This document shows positions 1-5,183 of a stretch of 5,183 nucleotides of DNA, one piece after another. The DNA comes from a bacterium UBA7470 (GTDB lineage: Bacteria > Pseudomonadota > Gammaproteobacteria > Burkholderiales > Burkholderiaceae_C), in NCBI GenBank assembly GCA_002479815.1, contig DLPA01000084.1, positions 471 through 5,653 of the forward strand, written 5' to 3'. The notes beneath the pieces were generated by a model that made no database searches, was not told where the DNA came from, and saw only the letters and a program-made list of their open reading frames with translations. The number at the start of each line of letters is the position of its first letter. Positions within the stretch are counted from its first letter, which is position 1. Position numbers and translations under genes: made by a program.

Positions 1-252
1 TTGCCGATGGCGCGTGATTTGGCGCAGCATGGCATTCGCGTCAACACCATCGCCCCTGGCTTGTTTGCCACGCCTTTGATGCGCACCTTGCCCGAGGCGG
101 TGCAAGCGTCGTTGGCGGCCAGCATTCCATTTCCACCGCGTTTGGGCAAGCCTGAAGAGTTTGCCCAGCTCGCTTGTCATATCGTCACCAACACGCACCT
201 CAACGGCGAAGTCATTCGTTTGGATGGTGCGTTGCGGATGGCCCCGCGCTGA
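1..252 (+). CDS. Short-chain dehydrogenase/reductase, C-terminal part (3-hydroxyacyl-CoA dehydrogenase type 2-like)
   Basis: This is the last 83 codons of a gene that begins before the window; the reading frame is open at base 1, so the initial TTG is probably an internal leucine codon, not a start. The fragment shows the C-terminal signature of classical SDR enzymes: ARDLAQHGIRVNTIAPGLF, where the IAPG turn follows the sixth strand and helps hold the nicotinamide, then a RLGKPEEFA segment and a closing LNGEVIRLDGALRM strand. The wording is close to what I remember of HSD10-type 3-hydroxyacyl-CoA dehydrogenases, which oxidise 3-hydroxyacyl-CoA with NAD+ in the cytoplasm. The Rossmann glycine motif and the catalytic Ser/Tyr/Lys lie upstream and cannot be checked. 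The stop is only 11 bases before the thioesterase start, so the two are probably co-transcribed. SDR family is secure; the CoA-ester substrate is inferred. Confidence 0.85.
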   Translation: MPMARDLAQHGIRVNTIAPGLFATPLMRTLPEAVQASLAASIPFPPRLGKPEEFAQLACHIVTNTHLNGEVIRLDGALRMAPR

Positions 253-259
253 AAGAGAG
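253..259 (+). promoter_or_regulatory. Weak ribosome binding site for the thioesterase
   Basis: AAGAGAG lies just after the dehydrogenase stop codon and four bases before the ATG at 264. It is a poor, closely spaced Shine-Dalgarno match, so translation may partly depend on ribosomes finishing the upstream gene. It supports the ATG at 264 over in-frame starts further upstream, which would overlap the dehydrogenase gene. Confidence 0.45.
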
Positions 260-263
260 TGGT

Positions 264-683
264 ATGAGCAAAGTCGTGGTTTACGAAGTGGAAGTGATGT
301 TTGGGGATTGCGATCCTGCGGGCATTGTCTTCTTCCCCAATTTCAACAAGTGGATGGATGCGTCATCGCTGAACTTCTTTGTCCAATGCGGCGTACCGCC
401 GTGGCGCGAGTTGGTGAAAACACGCGGCATCGTCGGCACACCGCTTTTAGAAATCCACACCAAATTCATGCGCCCCGCCACTTATGGCGAACGCTTGCAC
501 ATTCACACCAGCGTCACCGAGTGGCGCGACAAAGTGTTCATGCACAAGCACGTCGTCATGCGTGGCGATACGGTGTTGTGTGAAGGTACGGAAACCCGCG
601 CCTTTGTCATCCACCCACCCGAAGCGCCCGAGCGCATCAAAGCGATTCCTGTGCCCGAAGACATCAAAGCCTTGTGCATCTGA
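264..683 (+). CDS. Acyl-CoA thioesterase, hotdog fold, 4-hydroxybenzoyl-CoA thioesterase type
   Basis: A 139-residue protein, the usual length for a single-hotdog-domain thioesterase, which hydrolyses an acyl- or aroyl-CoA to free acid and CoA in the cytoplasm. Residues 13-20 read FGDCDPAG, the active-site loop of the 4-hydroxybenzoyl-CoA thioesterase family. Asp17 falls at the same number as the catalytic Asp17 of the Pseudomonas sp. CBS3 enzyme as I remember it. Further matches to that enzyme are CGVPPWR (around 44-50) and RGIVGTP (around 55-61), and a late IKAIPVPEDI segment near the C-terminus. Residues 23-24 are Phe-Phe where I recall Trp-Tyr in CBS3. The ATG at 264 is chosen because the protein then aligns from residue 1 and avoids overlapping the upstream gene. 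Its place between a dehydrogenase and an importer suggests a role in aryl-CoA catabolism, either on pathway or recycling CoA from dead-end thioesters. The exact substrate is not determinable. Confidence 0.9.
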   Translation: MSKVVVYEVEVMFGDCDPAGIVFFPNFNKWMDASSLNFFVQCGVPPWRELVKTRGIVGTPLLEIHTKFMRPATYGERLHIHTSVTEWRDKVFMHKHVVMRGDTVLCEGTETRAFVIHPPEAPERIKAIPVPEDIKALCI

Positions 684-725
684 TGGTTTTAAAACGTGTT
701 CCCCCACCCTCGTCCTTTTTTATTT

Positions 726-730
726 AGGAG
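726..730 (+). promoter_or_regulatory. Strong ribosome binding site for the binding-protein gene
   Basis: AGGAG lies seven bases before the ATG at 738. It fixes that ATG as the start and excludes the in-frame upstream candidate at 696. It is the best-formed Shine-Dalgarno site in the window together with the one before the LivMG gene, in line with the high expression expected for a periplasmic binding protein. Confidence 0.85.
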
Positions 731-737
731 ACAAGCC

Positions 738-1871
738 ATGAGCTTCAAAAAATCCCTGTTCACCGCTGCCGCCTTGCTCGCCCTGTCGGGCGCTGCACTG
801 GCCGACATCACCATTGGTGTCAGCCTGCCCTTGACTGGCCCTGCGTCTGGCTTGGGCATTCCGGTCAACAACCAAATCAAACTTTGGCCCACCAGCATTG
901 CGGGCGAGAAGCTCAAAGTCGTGGTGTTGGACGATGCCACCGACCCCACCAACGGCGTGAAAAACGCCAAGCGTTTTGTCACCGAAGACAAGGCCGACAT
1001 CATCATGGGTTCGGTTGCTACCCCCGTGGCGATTCCGATGGCAGGTGTCGCGGCTGAAGCCAGCACGCCCCATCTGTCCTTCTCGCCTGCCGTGTTGCCG
1101 CCTGGCCAAGACGGTTGGACTTTCCGCATGCCCCAATCCAACGCGGTGATGGCGCACGCGATGGTCGGCCACATGAAAAAGCAAGGCGTGAAAACCGTGG
1201 GCTTTTTGGGCTACACCGATGCCTATGGCGAGAGCTGGCTGAAAGACTTCACCGCTGAAGCCGAGAAAAACGGCCTCAAAGTCGTGGCTGCCGAGCGGTT
1301 TGCCCGTGCCGACACCAGCGTCACTGCCCAAGCCCTGAAATTGGTCGCCGCCAACCCCGATGCCATGCTGATCGTGGCCTCAGGCTCAGGCGCAGCCATG
1401 CCGCACAAAGGCATTGTGGAGCGTGGCTTCAAAGGCAAAATCTACCAAACCCACGCCGCCGCCACCCGTGACCTGATGCGTGTGGGCGGCAAAGACGTGG
1501 AAGGTGCATATGTGGTGTCCGGCCCCGCCGTGATTGCCGAGCAATTGCCCGACAACCACCCCTCCAAGAAAACTTCTTTGGAATTTGTGGCCCAGTATGA
1601 AAAAGCCTATGGCGCAGGCAACCGCAACCAGTTTGCAGGTCATGGCTACGACGCGATGTTGGTGATGGAAAAAATCGTGCCGATGGCGCTGAAAAAAGCC
1701 AAGCCCGGCACGCCTGAATTCCGCGCTGCCTTGCGCGATGCAATGGAAAGCATCGGTCGCACCGTGCTGGCCCACGGTGTTTTGAATTGGACGAAAGACG
1801 ACCACTGGGGCTACACCAATGAAACCGGTGTGATGCTCAAAGTGGTGAATGCCGACTGGAAAGTGGAGTAA
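738..1871 (+). CDS. ABC transporter periplasmic substrate-binding protein, Liv/HAAT type (Peripla_BP_6)
   Basis: A 377-residue exported protein of usual length for a type I periplasmic binding protein. It captures the ligand and delivers it to the LivH/LivM channel encoded downstream. The N-terminus is a classical Sec signal peptide: Lys4-Lys5, a hydrophobic Ala/Leu core, and ALSGAALA with predicted cleavage after Ala22. No lipobox cysteine is present, so it should be soluble. The mature protein opens with ITIGVSLPLTGPASGLG, the first strand and ligand loop typical of the family, followed by LDDATDP, a SVATP loop near residue 92, LSFSP near 113-117 and YTDAYGESW at 159-167. These loops line the cleft in family members. 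The overall wording resembles binding proteins I remember from aromatic-acid clusters in Burkholderiales more than E. coli LivJ/LivK. The ligand is therefore inferred to be an aromatic or related carboxylate, with low certainty. It is separated from the thioesterase by 54 bases and from LivH by 257. Confidence 0.93.
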   Translation: MSFKKSLFTAAALLALSGAALADITIGVSLPLTGPASGLGIPVNNQIKLWPTSIAGEKLKVVVLDDATDPTNGVKNAKRFVTEDKADIIMGSVATPVAIPMAGVAAEASTPHLSFSPAVLPPGQDGWTFRMPQSNAVMAHAMVGHMKKQGVKTVGFLGYTDAYGESWLKDFTAEAEKNGLKVVAAERFARADTSVTAQALKLVAANPDAMLIVASGSGAAMPHKGIVERGFKGKIYQTHAAATRDLMRVGGKDVEGAYVVSGPAVIAEQLPDNHPSKKTSLEFVAQYEKAYGAGNRNQFAGHGYDAMLVMEKIVPMALKKAKPGTPEFRAALRDAMESIGRTVLAHGVLNWTKDDHWGYTNETGVMLKVVNADWKVE

Positions 1872-1883
1872 GTCGTTGTGTGA

Positions 1884-1909
1884 GTCTGGCCGGCGCTGTT
1901 GCTCCAGAC
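1884..1909 (+). terminator. Small hairpin just after the binding-protein gene (possible 3' end or mRNA-stabilising stem)
   Basis: GTCTGG at 1884-1889 pairs exactly with CCAGAC at 1904-1909 around a 14-base GC-rich loop, starting 12 bases after the stop codon. No T-run follows, so it is not a standard intrinsic terminator. It could protect the 3' end of the binding-protein mRNA or help Rho-dependent termination. A six-base stem may also be chance in sequence of this composition. Confidence 0.3.
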
Positions 1910-1911
1910 GC

Positions 1912-2045
1912 AACCACCCCGTCAGGCTCATGCCTGCCACCCCTCCACTGGAGGGGAATGTCCCGCGTCGACGACATTGCCCCGAACGAAGTCGCCTTAA
2001 TGCCCCTCTTTGGAGGGGTGGCAGGCGCAGCCTGACGGGGTGGTT
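1912..2045. repeat. Long inverted repeat built from small hairpins (REP/BIME-like intergenic palindromic element)
   Basis: The left arm (1912-1956) and right arm (2003-2045) are inverted copies sharing three exact blocks: 17 bases (1912-1928 with 2029-2045), 16 bases (1932-1947 with 2011-2026) and 6 bases (1951-1956 with 2003-2008). They are separated only by short unequal spacers. Each arm also folds on itself: CAGGC/GCCTG (1923-1927 with 1932-1936; 2022-2026 with 2030-2034) and a CCCCTCC or CCCCTC stem with its complement (1940-1956; 2003-2018). The central spacer 1957-2002 holds a further AATGTC/GACATT stem at 1957-1978. The design is that of two head-to-head REP-like units. I remember very similar CCCCGTCAGGC / CCTGCCACCCCTCC sequence as dispersed intergenic repeats in Comamonadaceae, but copy number cannot be checked here. 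It lies between the binding-protein and permease genes, where it could dampen read-through or stabilise the upstream mRNA. Confidence 0.85.
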
Positions 2046-2128
2046 TCTCACTGAGGCAAACCATCTTTGGTCAATGGTTGGGTCATTCCGAATTGTTTAG
2101 ATTTTTCAGTCCTCGAAAGCTGCACATC
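2046..2128 (+). other. Leader between the palindromic repeat and the LivH gene
   Basis: This is 83 bases of more AT-rich sequence with no convincing -35/-10 pair, no T-rich terminator and no clear operator. A weak Shine-Dalgarno-like GAAAG at 2115-2119 sits nine bases before the ATG at 2129. Whether the permease genes have their own promoter here or depend on read-through through the repeat cannot be decided from the sequence. Confidence 0.4.
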
Positions 2129-3169
2129 ATGGACTTCACGATTGCCAGCATCCTGATGCTGGACGGCATCACCAATGGTGCTGTGTATGCCTTGCTGGGT
2201 CTGGCCACCGTGTTGGTGTTTGCCGTGACCCGAGTGATTTTTATTCCTCAGGGTGAGTTTGTGGCCTATGGCGCACTCACCTTGGCTATTTTGCAAACCG
2301 GCCAAGTGCCCGGCACGGTTTGGTTGTTGTTGATTCTGGCGGGCATTGCCGCATTGATGGACGGCTGGGAAGCATGGCAGCGTCATCAGAGGGTGCTGGA
2401 TGGTGCGAAGGCGGCGCTCAAAACCTTGGTCTTGCCCGCGCTGATTGCTGGCGTGACCCTTTGGGCCGCACCCAAGCAATTGCCCTTGTTGGCGCAGGCG
2501 GCGCTTACGGTCGCCATCGTCACCGCGTTTGGCCCCTTGGTGTATCGACTGGCGTATCAGTCGCTGGCCGATGCCACCTCCTTGGTGTTGCTCATCGTGT
2601 CGGTGGGCGTTCACTTTGCCATGACGGGTTTGGGGCTGCTGTTTTTTGGCGCGGAAGGCTTTCGTAACCCCTCGTTTTGGGACGACCGCTTCAGCGTCGG
2701 CCCGCTGATGATTGCCGGACAAGCCATCATCATCGGTCTGACTTCGGTGGCCTTGATCGTGATGTTGTGGCTGTTTTTTGAGCGCACCCTGTACGGCAAA
2801 GCCTTGCGTGCCACGGCGATCAATCGCTTGGGGGCGCGGCTGATGGGCATTTCTACCCAAGGGGCGGGGCAGTTGACGTTTGCGATGGCGGCGCTCATCG
2901 GCGCACTCTCGGGCCTGTTGATTGGGCCGACCACCACGGTGTTTTACGACTCGGGCTTTTTGATCGGGCTGAAAGGCTTTGTCGCGGCGGTCATGGGCGG
3001 CTTGTCCAGCTATCCCGCCGCCTTGGTCGGTGCGCTGTTTGTGGGGCTGGTGGAAGCCTTTGGCTCGTTCTGGGCCAGTGCGTTTAAGGAAGTGATTGTG
3101 TTCACGCTGATCTTGCCGATTTTGTTGTGGCGTTCGTTGACCGACAAACACGTTGGGGAGGATCACTGA
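2129..3169 (+). CDS. livH: ABC transporter permease, LivH type, with an enlarged N-terminal half
   Basis: A 346-residue, very hydrophobic inner-membrane protein forming one half of the importer channel. LivH features are visible in order: DGITNGAVYALLGL (12-25) as the first membrane helix, VIFIPQGEFVAYGA (36-49) matching the family's conserved short re-entrant segment, and GKALRATAINRLGARLMGIS (223-242), the EAA-like cytoplasmic loop that contacts the ATPase. The conserved ending follows, FLIGLKGFVAAVMGGL (277-292) and the SFWASAFKEVIVF stretch (313-325). About eight membrane segments are likely. E. coli LivH is about 308 residues; the excess sits mainly around residues 75-120, where a charged stretch (WEAWQRHQRVLDGAKAALK) is followed by an added hydrophobic segment. 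The ATG at 2129 is chosen because relatives start with MDF; the only Shine-Dalgarno is weak. The stop lies one base before the next start, so translation of LivMG is probably coupled. The symbol denotes family, not proven amino acid transport. Confidence 0.9.
   Translation: MDFTIASILMLDGITNGAVYALLGLATVLVFAVTRVIFIPQGEFVAYGALTLAILQTGQVPGTVWLLLILAGIAALMDGWEAWQRHQRVLDGAKAALKTLVLPALIAGVTLWAAPKQLPLLAQAALTVAIVTAFGPLVYRLAYQSLADATSLVLLIVSVGVHFAMTGLGLLFFGAEGFRNPSFWDDRFSVGPLMIAGQAIIIGLTSVALIVMLWLFFERTLYGKALRATAINRLGARLMGISTQGAGQLTFAMAALIGALSGLLIGPTTTVFYDSGFLIGLKGFVAAVMGGLSSYPAALVGALFVGLVEAFGSFWASAFKEVIVFTLILPILLWRSLTDKHVGEDH
3155..3161 (+). promoter_or_regulatory. Ribosome binding site for the LivMG gene, inside the end of the LivH gene
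   Basis: GGGGAGG, overlapping the last codons of LivH, lies nine bases before the ATG at 3171. This excludes the in-frame TTG at 3153, which is followed by the same frame but would place the ribosome site inside its own coding sequence. The arrangement, with a single base between stop and start, favours translational coupling of the two membrane subunits. Confidence 0.85.
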
Positions 3170-3170
3170 G

Positions 3171-4967
3171 ATGATCGCTGCCGCACATCGCTTATTTCAG
3201 CGCATTCCACCGACCGCCCAACGGGGGCTGCTGTTGGCCCTCGTCCCCTTGGTGGCGGTGCTGCCACTGCCGGATTTTTGGATCACCCAACTCAACTACA
3301 TCGGCTTGTACAGTTTGGTGGCGATGGGCTTGGTGTTGTTGACGGGGGTGGGGGGCTTGACCTCGTTTGGCCAAGCCGCCTTCGTCGGCATTGGGGCCTA
3401 CACCAGTGCGTATTTGTGCGTGAGCATGGGCGTGTCGCCGTGGATCACGCTGTGGGTGGGCTTGGCGATCACGGCGGTCAGCGCCTTGCTCGTCGGCTGG
3501 CTCACGCTGCGGATGTCGGGGCATTACTTGCCGCTGGCAACGATTGCATGGGGCTTGTCGCTCTACTATTTGATGGGCAATTTGGCCGCTTTGGGCAAGT
3601 ACGACGGCATTTTGGGCGTACCCGCTTTGAGCTTGTTCGGGTGGGATGTCAGCCAAGGCCGCCCCTTCTTCGTTTTGGTGTGGCTGGTCGTTTTTTTGGG
3701 CGCATTTGCCTTGCTCAATTTGCTCAATTCCCGCACAGGTCGGGCGATACGTGCTCTTAAATCTGCCACTCAAATGGCGGAGGCGATGGGCGTACACACC
3801 TTGCAGCACAAAGTGGGTATCTTCTTGATTGCCGCGTTGTTTGCCAGCGTGTCCGGCTGGCTGTTCGCGCATTTCCAGCGCACCGTCAACCCCTCGCCCT
3901 TTGGCTTGAAGATGGGCATTGAATACCTGTTCATGGCGGTATTGGGCGGCGTGGGCCATGTGTGGGGGGCGATCACGGGGGCGCTGTTCACCAAGATCAT
4001 GGAAGACCAGTTGCAAGTGCTCTTGCCCAAGCTCATCGGCACGAGTGGCAGCTATGAGGTGATTGTGTTCGGCATCGTCTTGGTGCTGGTGCTGAAGTAT
4101 TTGCCCGATGGGGTATGGAGCTTGATCGGTCGTCACTTTCCCACATCTCAACGCCCCAATACATGGTTCAAAGCCGAACGTTTGCCCGAGCGCAGCAAAC
4201 CCGCGATGGGCGATGTGGTGCTGGATGTGCAAAAAATCCGCAAACAGTTTGGCGGCTTGGTTGCCGTCAACGACATCAGCTTTCAAGTCAAAGCCGGGCA
4301 AATTGTGGGGCTGATCGGCCCCAATGGGGCGGGCAAATCGACCACCTTCAACTTGGTGACGGGCGTGCTGGGCTTGACTTCGGGCACGGTCACGTTTCGG
4401 GGCGAAGTCATCAGCGGGCGGCCTTCGCGGGAGATTGCGCTGCGCGGGATGTCGCGCACCTTCCAACACGTCAAGATGATTCCTGACATGACGGTGCTGG
4501 AAAACGTGGCGCTGGGCGCCCATTTGCGCGGCGACAAAGGCGCTCTGTCCGCCATGCTGCGCTTGGACAAGGACGAAGAAAACCGCTTGTTCGGCGAAGC
4601 CGCACGTCAGTTGGAGCGCATCGGCATGGCCGAGCACATGCACGATTTGGCGGGCAATTTGGCGATGGGGCCACAGCGGCTGATGGAAATTGCCCGTGCG
4701 CTGTGCAGCGATCCCGCGCTGTTGTTGCTTGACGAACCCGCTGCGGGCTTGCGCCACAAAGAAAAGCAAGCCTTGGCCGCTGTGCTGCGCCAGCTTCGCA
4801 GCGAAGGCATGAGCATTTTGCTGGTGGAGCACGACATGGATTTGGTGATGGATGTGACCGATCACATCGTGGTGATGGAGTTCGGCACGTATTTGATGTC
4901 GGGCACACCCGCCGAAGTCCAAGCCAGTGAACTGGTGCGGGCCGCCTATCTTGGAACCGAACATTGA
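3171..4967 (+). CDS. Fused LivM-type permease and LivG-type ATPase of an ABC importer
   Basis: A 598-residue protein joining two subunits that are separate in E. coli. Residues 1 to about 320 are a LivM-type permease, with GLTSFGQAAFVGIGAYTSAY (63-82) and the cytoplasmic coupling loop beginning IRALKSATQMAEAMG (193-207). A polar linker follows at about 321-347. The ATPase domain spans about 348-598: Walker A GPNGAGKST (383-391, Lys389), Q-loop Gln432 in RTFQ, signature region LAMGPQR (497-503), Walker B ending in Asp521 with catalytic Glu522, D-loop AAGLRHKE (524-531) and switch His554. The reading frame is continuous through the junction, with no stop or frameshift, so this is a genuine fusion. 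Such LivMG fusions occur in Burkholderiales importers. The signature departs from the textbook LSGGQ (Ser to Ala, Gln to Pro), though LivG proteins vary here. With LivH and LivF it should form the membrane and motor core of the importer. Confidence 0.93.
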   Translation: MIAAAHRLFQRIPPTAQRGLLLALVPLVAVLPLPDFWITQLNYIGLYSLVAMGLVLLTGVGGLTSFGQAAFVGIGAYTSAYLCVSMGVSPWITLWVGLAITAVSALLVGWLTLRMSGHYLPLATIAWGLSLYYLMGNLAALGKYDGILGVPALSLFGWDVSQGRPFFVLVWLVVFLGAFALLNLLNSRTGRAIRALKSATQMAEAMGVHTLQHKVGIFLIAALFASVSGWLFAHFQRTVNPSPFGLKMGIEYLFMAVLGGVGHVWGAITGALFTKIMEDQLQVLLPKLIGTSGSYEVIVFGIVLVLVLKYLPDGVWSLIGRHFPTSQRPNTWFKAERLPERSKPAMGDVVLDVQKIRKQFGGLVAVNDISFQVKAGQIVGLIGPNGAGKSTTFNLVTGVLGLTSGTVTFRGEVISGRPSREIALRGMSRTFQHVKMIPDMTVLENVALGAHLRGDKGALSAMLRLDKDEENRLFGEAARQLERIGMAEHMHDLAGNLAMGPQRLMEIARALCSDPALLLLDEPAAGLRHKEKQALAAVLRQLRSEGMSILLVEHDMDLVMDVTDHIVVMEFGTYLMSGTPAEVQASELVRAAYLGTEH

Positions 4968-4977
4968 GACTTTGTGC

Positions 4978-5183
4978 ATGACCACGCCCTCTGCCACTTC
5001 TGCTGCTTCTGCAACCTCTACTTCTTCTGCCGTGCCTTTGCTCGAAGTCCGTGGCCTCAAAGCCGGCTATGGCCGTGCCGAGGTGCTGCATGGGCTGGAC
5101 TTGAAAGCCGCGCCCGGCAGCGTCATCACCGTGATTGGCCCCAATGGGGCGGGCAAGTCCACCCTGCTCAACGCCTTGATGGG
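4978..5183 (+). CDS. livF: ABC transporter ATP-binding protein, LivF type, N-terminal part (cut by window end)
   Basis: The first 68 codons of a second ATPase subunit, open to the end of the window; a full LivF is about 235-240 residues. Residues 21-32 read LLEVRGLKAGYG, the usual first strand with the aromatic A-loop tyrosine (Tyr31) that stacks on adenine. HGLDLKAAPG leads into Walker A GPNGAGKST at 54-62 (Lys60). Signature, Walker B and switch regions are beyond the window. Residues 5-18 are almost entirely Ser, Thr and Ala, an N-terminal extension of about 15-20 residues that most LivF proteins lack. There is no good Shine-Dalgarno before the ATG; only GAG at 4966-4968 is suitably placed. 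A GTG at 5032 in the same frame would remove the extension and is an alternative start. The gap from LivMG is 10 bases, so one operon is likely. It should pair with the LivG half of the fusion to form the ATPase dimer. Confidence 0.9.
   Translation, partial: MTTPSATSAASATSTSSAVPLLEVRGLKAGYGRAEVLHGLDLKAAPGSVITVIGPNGAGKSTLLNALM
4990..5031 (+). repeat. Low-complexity TCT/GCN triplet tract in the start of LivF
   Basis: Fourteen codons in a row encode only Ser, Thr and Ala, dominated by TCT and GCT/GCC/GCA triplets with ACT/ACC. This resembles a degenerate triplet repeat that could gain or lose codons without changing frame. It lies wholly before the first structural strand of the ATPase domain, so it should not affect the fold. 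Confidence 0.6.

Noticed and set aside
686..695. Perfect 10-base palindrome GTTTTAAAAC between the thioesterase and the binding-protein gene
   Set aside because: It is short and AT-rich, with no second copy or associated promoter elements; a regulator site cannot be supported. The following T-run at about 716-721 is not preceded by a GC stem, so it is not a terminator either.
1912..2045. Inverted repeat as ends of an insertion sequence or MITE
   Set aside because: Only 46 bases lie between the arms, there is no transposase remnant, and I could not find an obvious direct target duplication at the outer edges. A REP-like unit pair fits better.
1912..2045. CRISPR array
   Set aside because: There are only two copies of the repeat and they are inverted, not direct, with no regular spacers.
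2067..2103. Possible sigma-70 promoter for the permease genes (TTGGTC or TTGGGT with TAGATT)
   Set aside because: The spacers come to 25 or 14 bases, both unsuitable, and the -10 match is poor.
2048..3166. Long open frame on the minus strand (372 codons) opposite LivH
   Set aside because: It has the same His/Gln/Arg-rich composition and no hydrophobic or catalytic pattern, while the plus strand encodes an evident permease with conserved LivH motifs.
3192..5060. Very long open frame on the minus strand (622 codons) opposite LivMG and LivF
   Set aside because: Its product is rich in His, Gln, Arg and Ala with no recognisable domain, and it mirrors two genes with complete, motif-verified protein families. 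GC-biased codon use on the plus strand removes stops from this antisense frame.
4317..5156. A 20-base exact direct repeat (4317-4336 and 5137-5156), each copy containing a GCCCC-AAT-GGGGC hairpin
   Set aside because: Both copies encode the Walker A residues GPNGAGK in paralogous ATPases. The match is explained by protein constraint and shared codon preference, so it is not a separate element.

Overview
The window is a compact run of six same-strand genes. They make up the end of a catabolic gene block followed by a branched-chain-amino-acid-type (Liv/HAAT family) ABC importer. G+C is moderately high, leucine is often encoded by TTG, and the importer carries a fused permease-ATPase (LivM-LivG) with an enlarged LivH. 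Together with a GC-rich palindromic intergenic repeat, this points to a betaproteobacterium of the Burkholderiales, most likely Comamonadaceae (Limnohabitans/Rhodoferax/Polaromonas-like). That placement is an inference from gene style and remembered relatives; no search was run.

Layout. Positions 1-252 hold the C-terminal third of a short-chain dehydrogenase resembling type 2 3-hydroxyacyl-CoA dehydrogenase. Positions 264-683 hold a small hotdog thioesterase that looks very like 4-hydroxybenzoyl-CoA thioesterase. Positions 738-1871 hold an exported periplasmic binding protein. A 257-base gap (1872-2128) carries a striking inverted repeat whose arms are themselves made of small hairpins. Then come a LivH-type permease (2129-3169), a fused LivM-LivG protein (3171-4967), and the first 68 codons of a LivF-type ATPase (from 4978), cut by the window end.

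How the genes fit together. The binding protein captures a ligand in the periplasm. LivH and the LivM half of the fusion form the membrane channel, and the LivG half plus LivF are the two ATPase subunits. The neighbouring thioesterase and dehydrogenase suggest that the ligand is an aromatic or related carboxylate degraded as its CoA thioester (benzoate, hydroxybenzoate, salicylate or aminobenzoate type) rather than an amino acid. The actual substrate cannot be read from this sequence.

Novelty. I see no clear sign of an undescribed system; this is mostly an ordinary catabolic/transport locus. The parts most worth a second look are the palindromic element between the binding-protein gene and the permease genes, the LivMG fusion with its altered ABC signature motif, the extra segment in LivH, and the low-complexity N-terminus of LivF.
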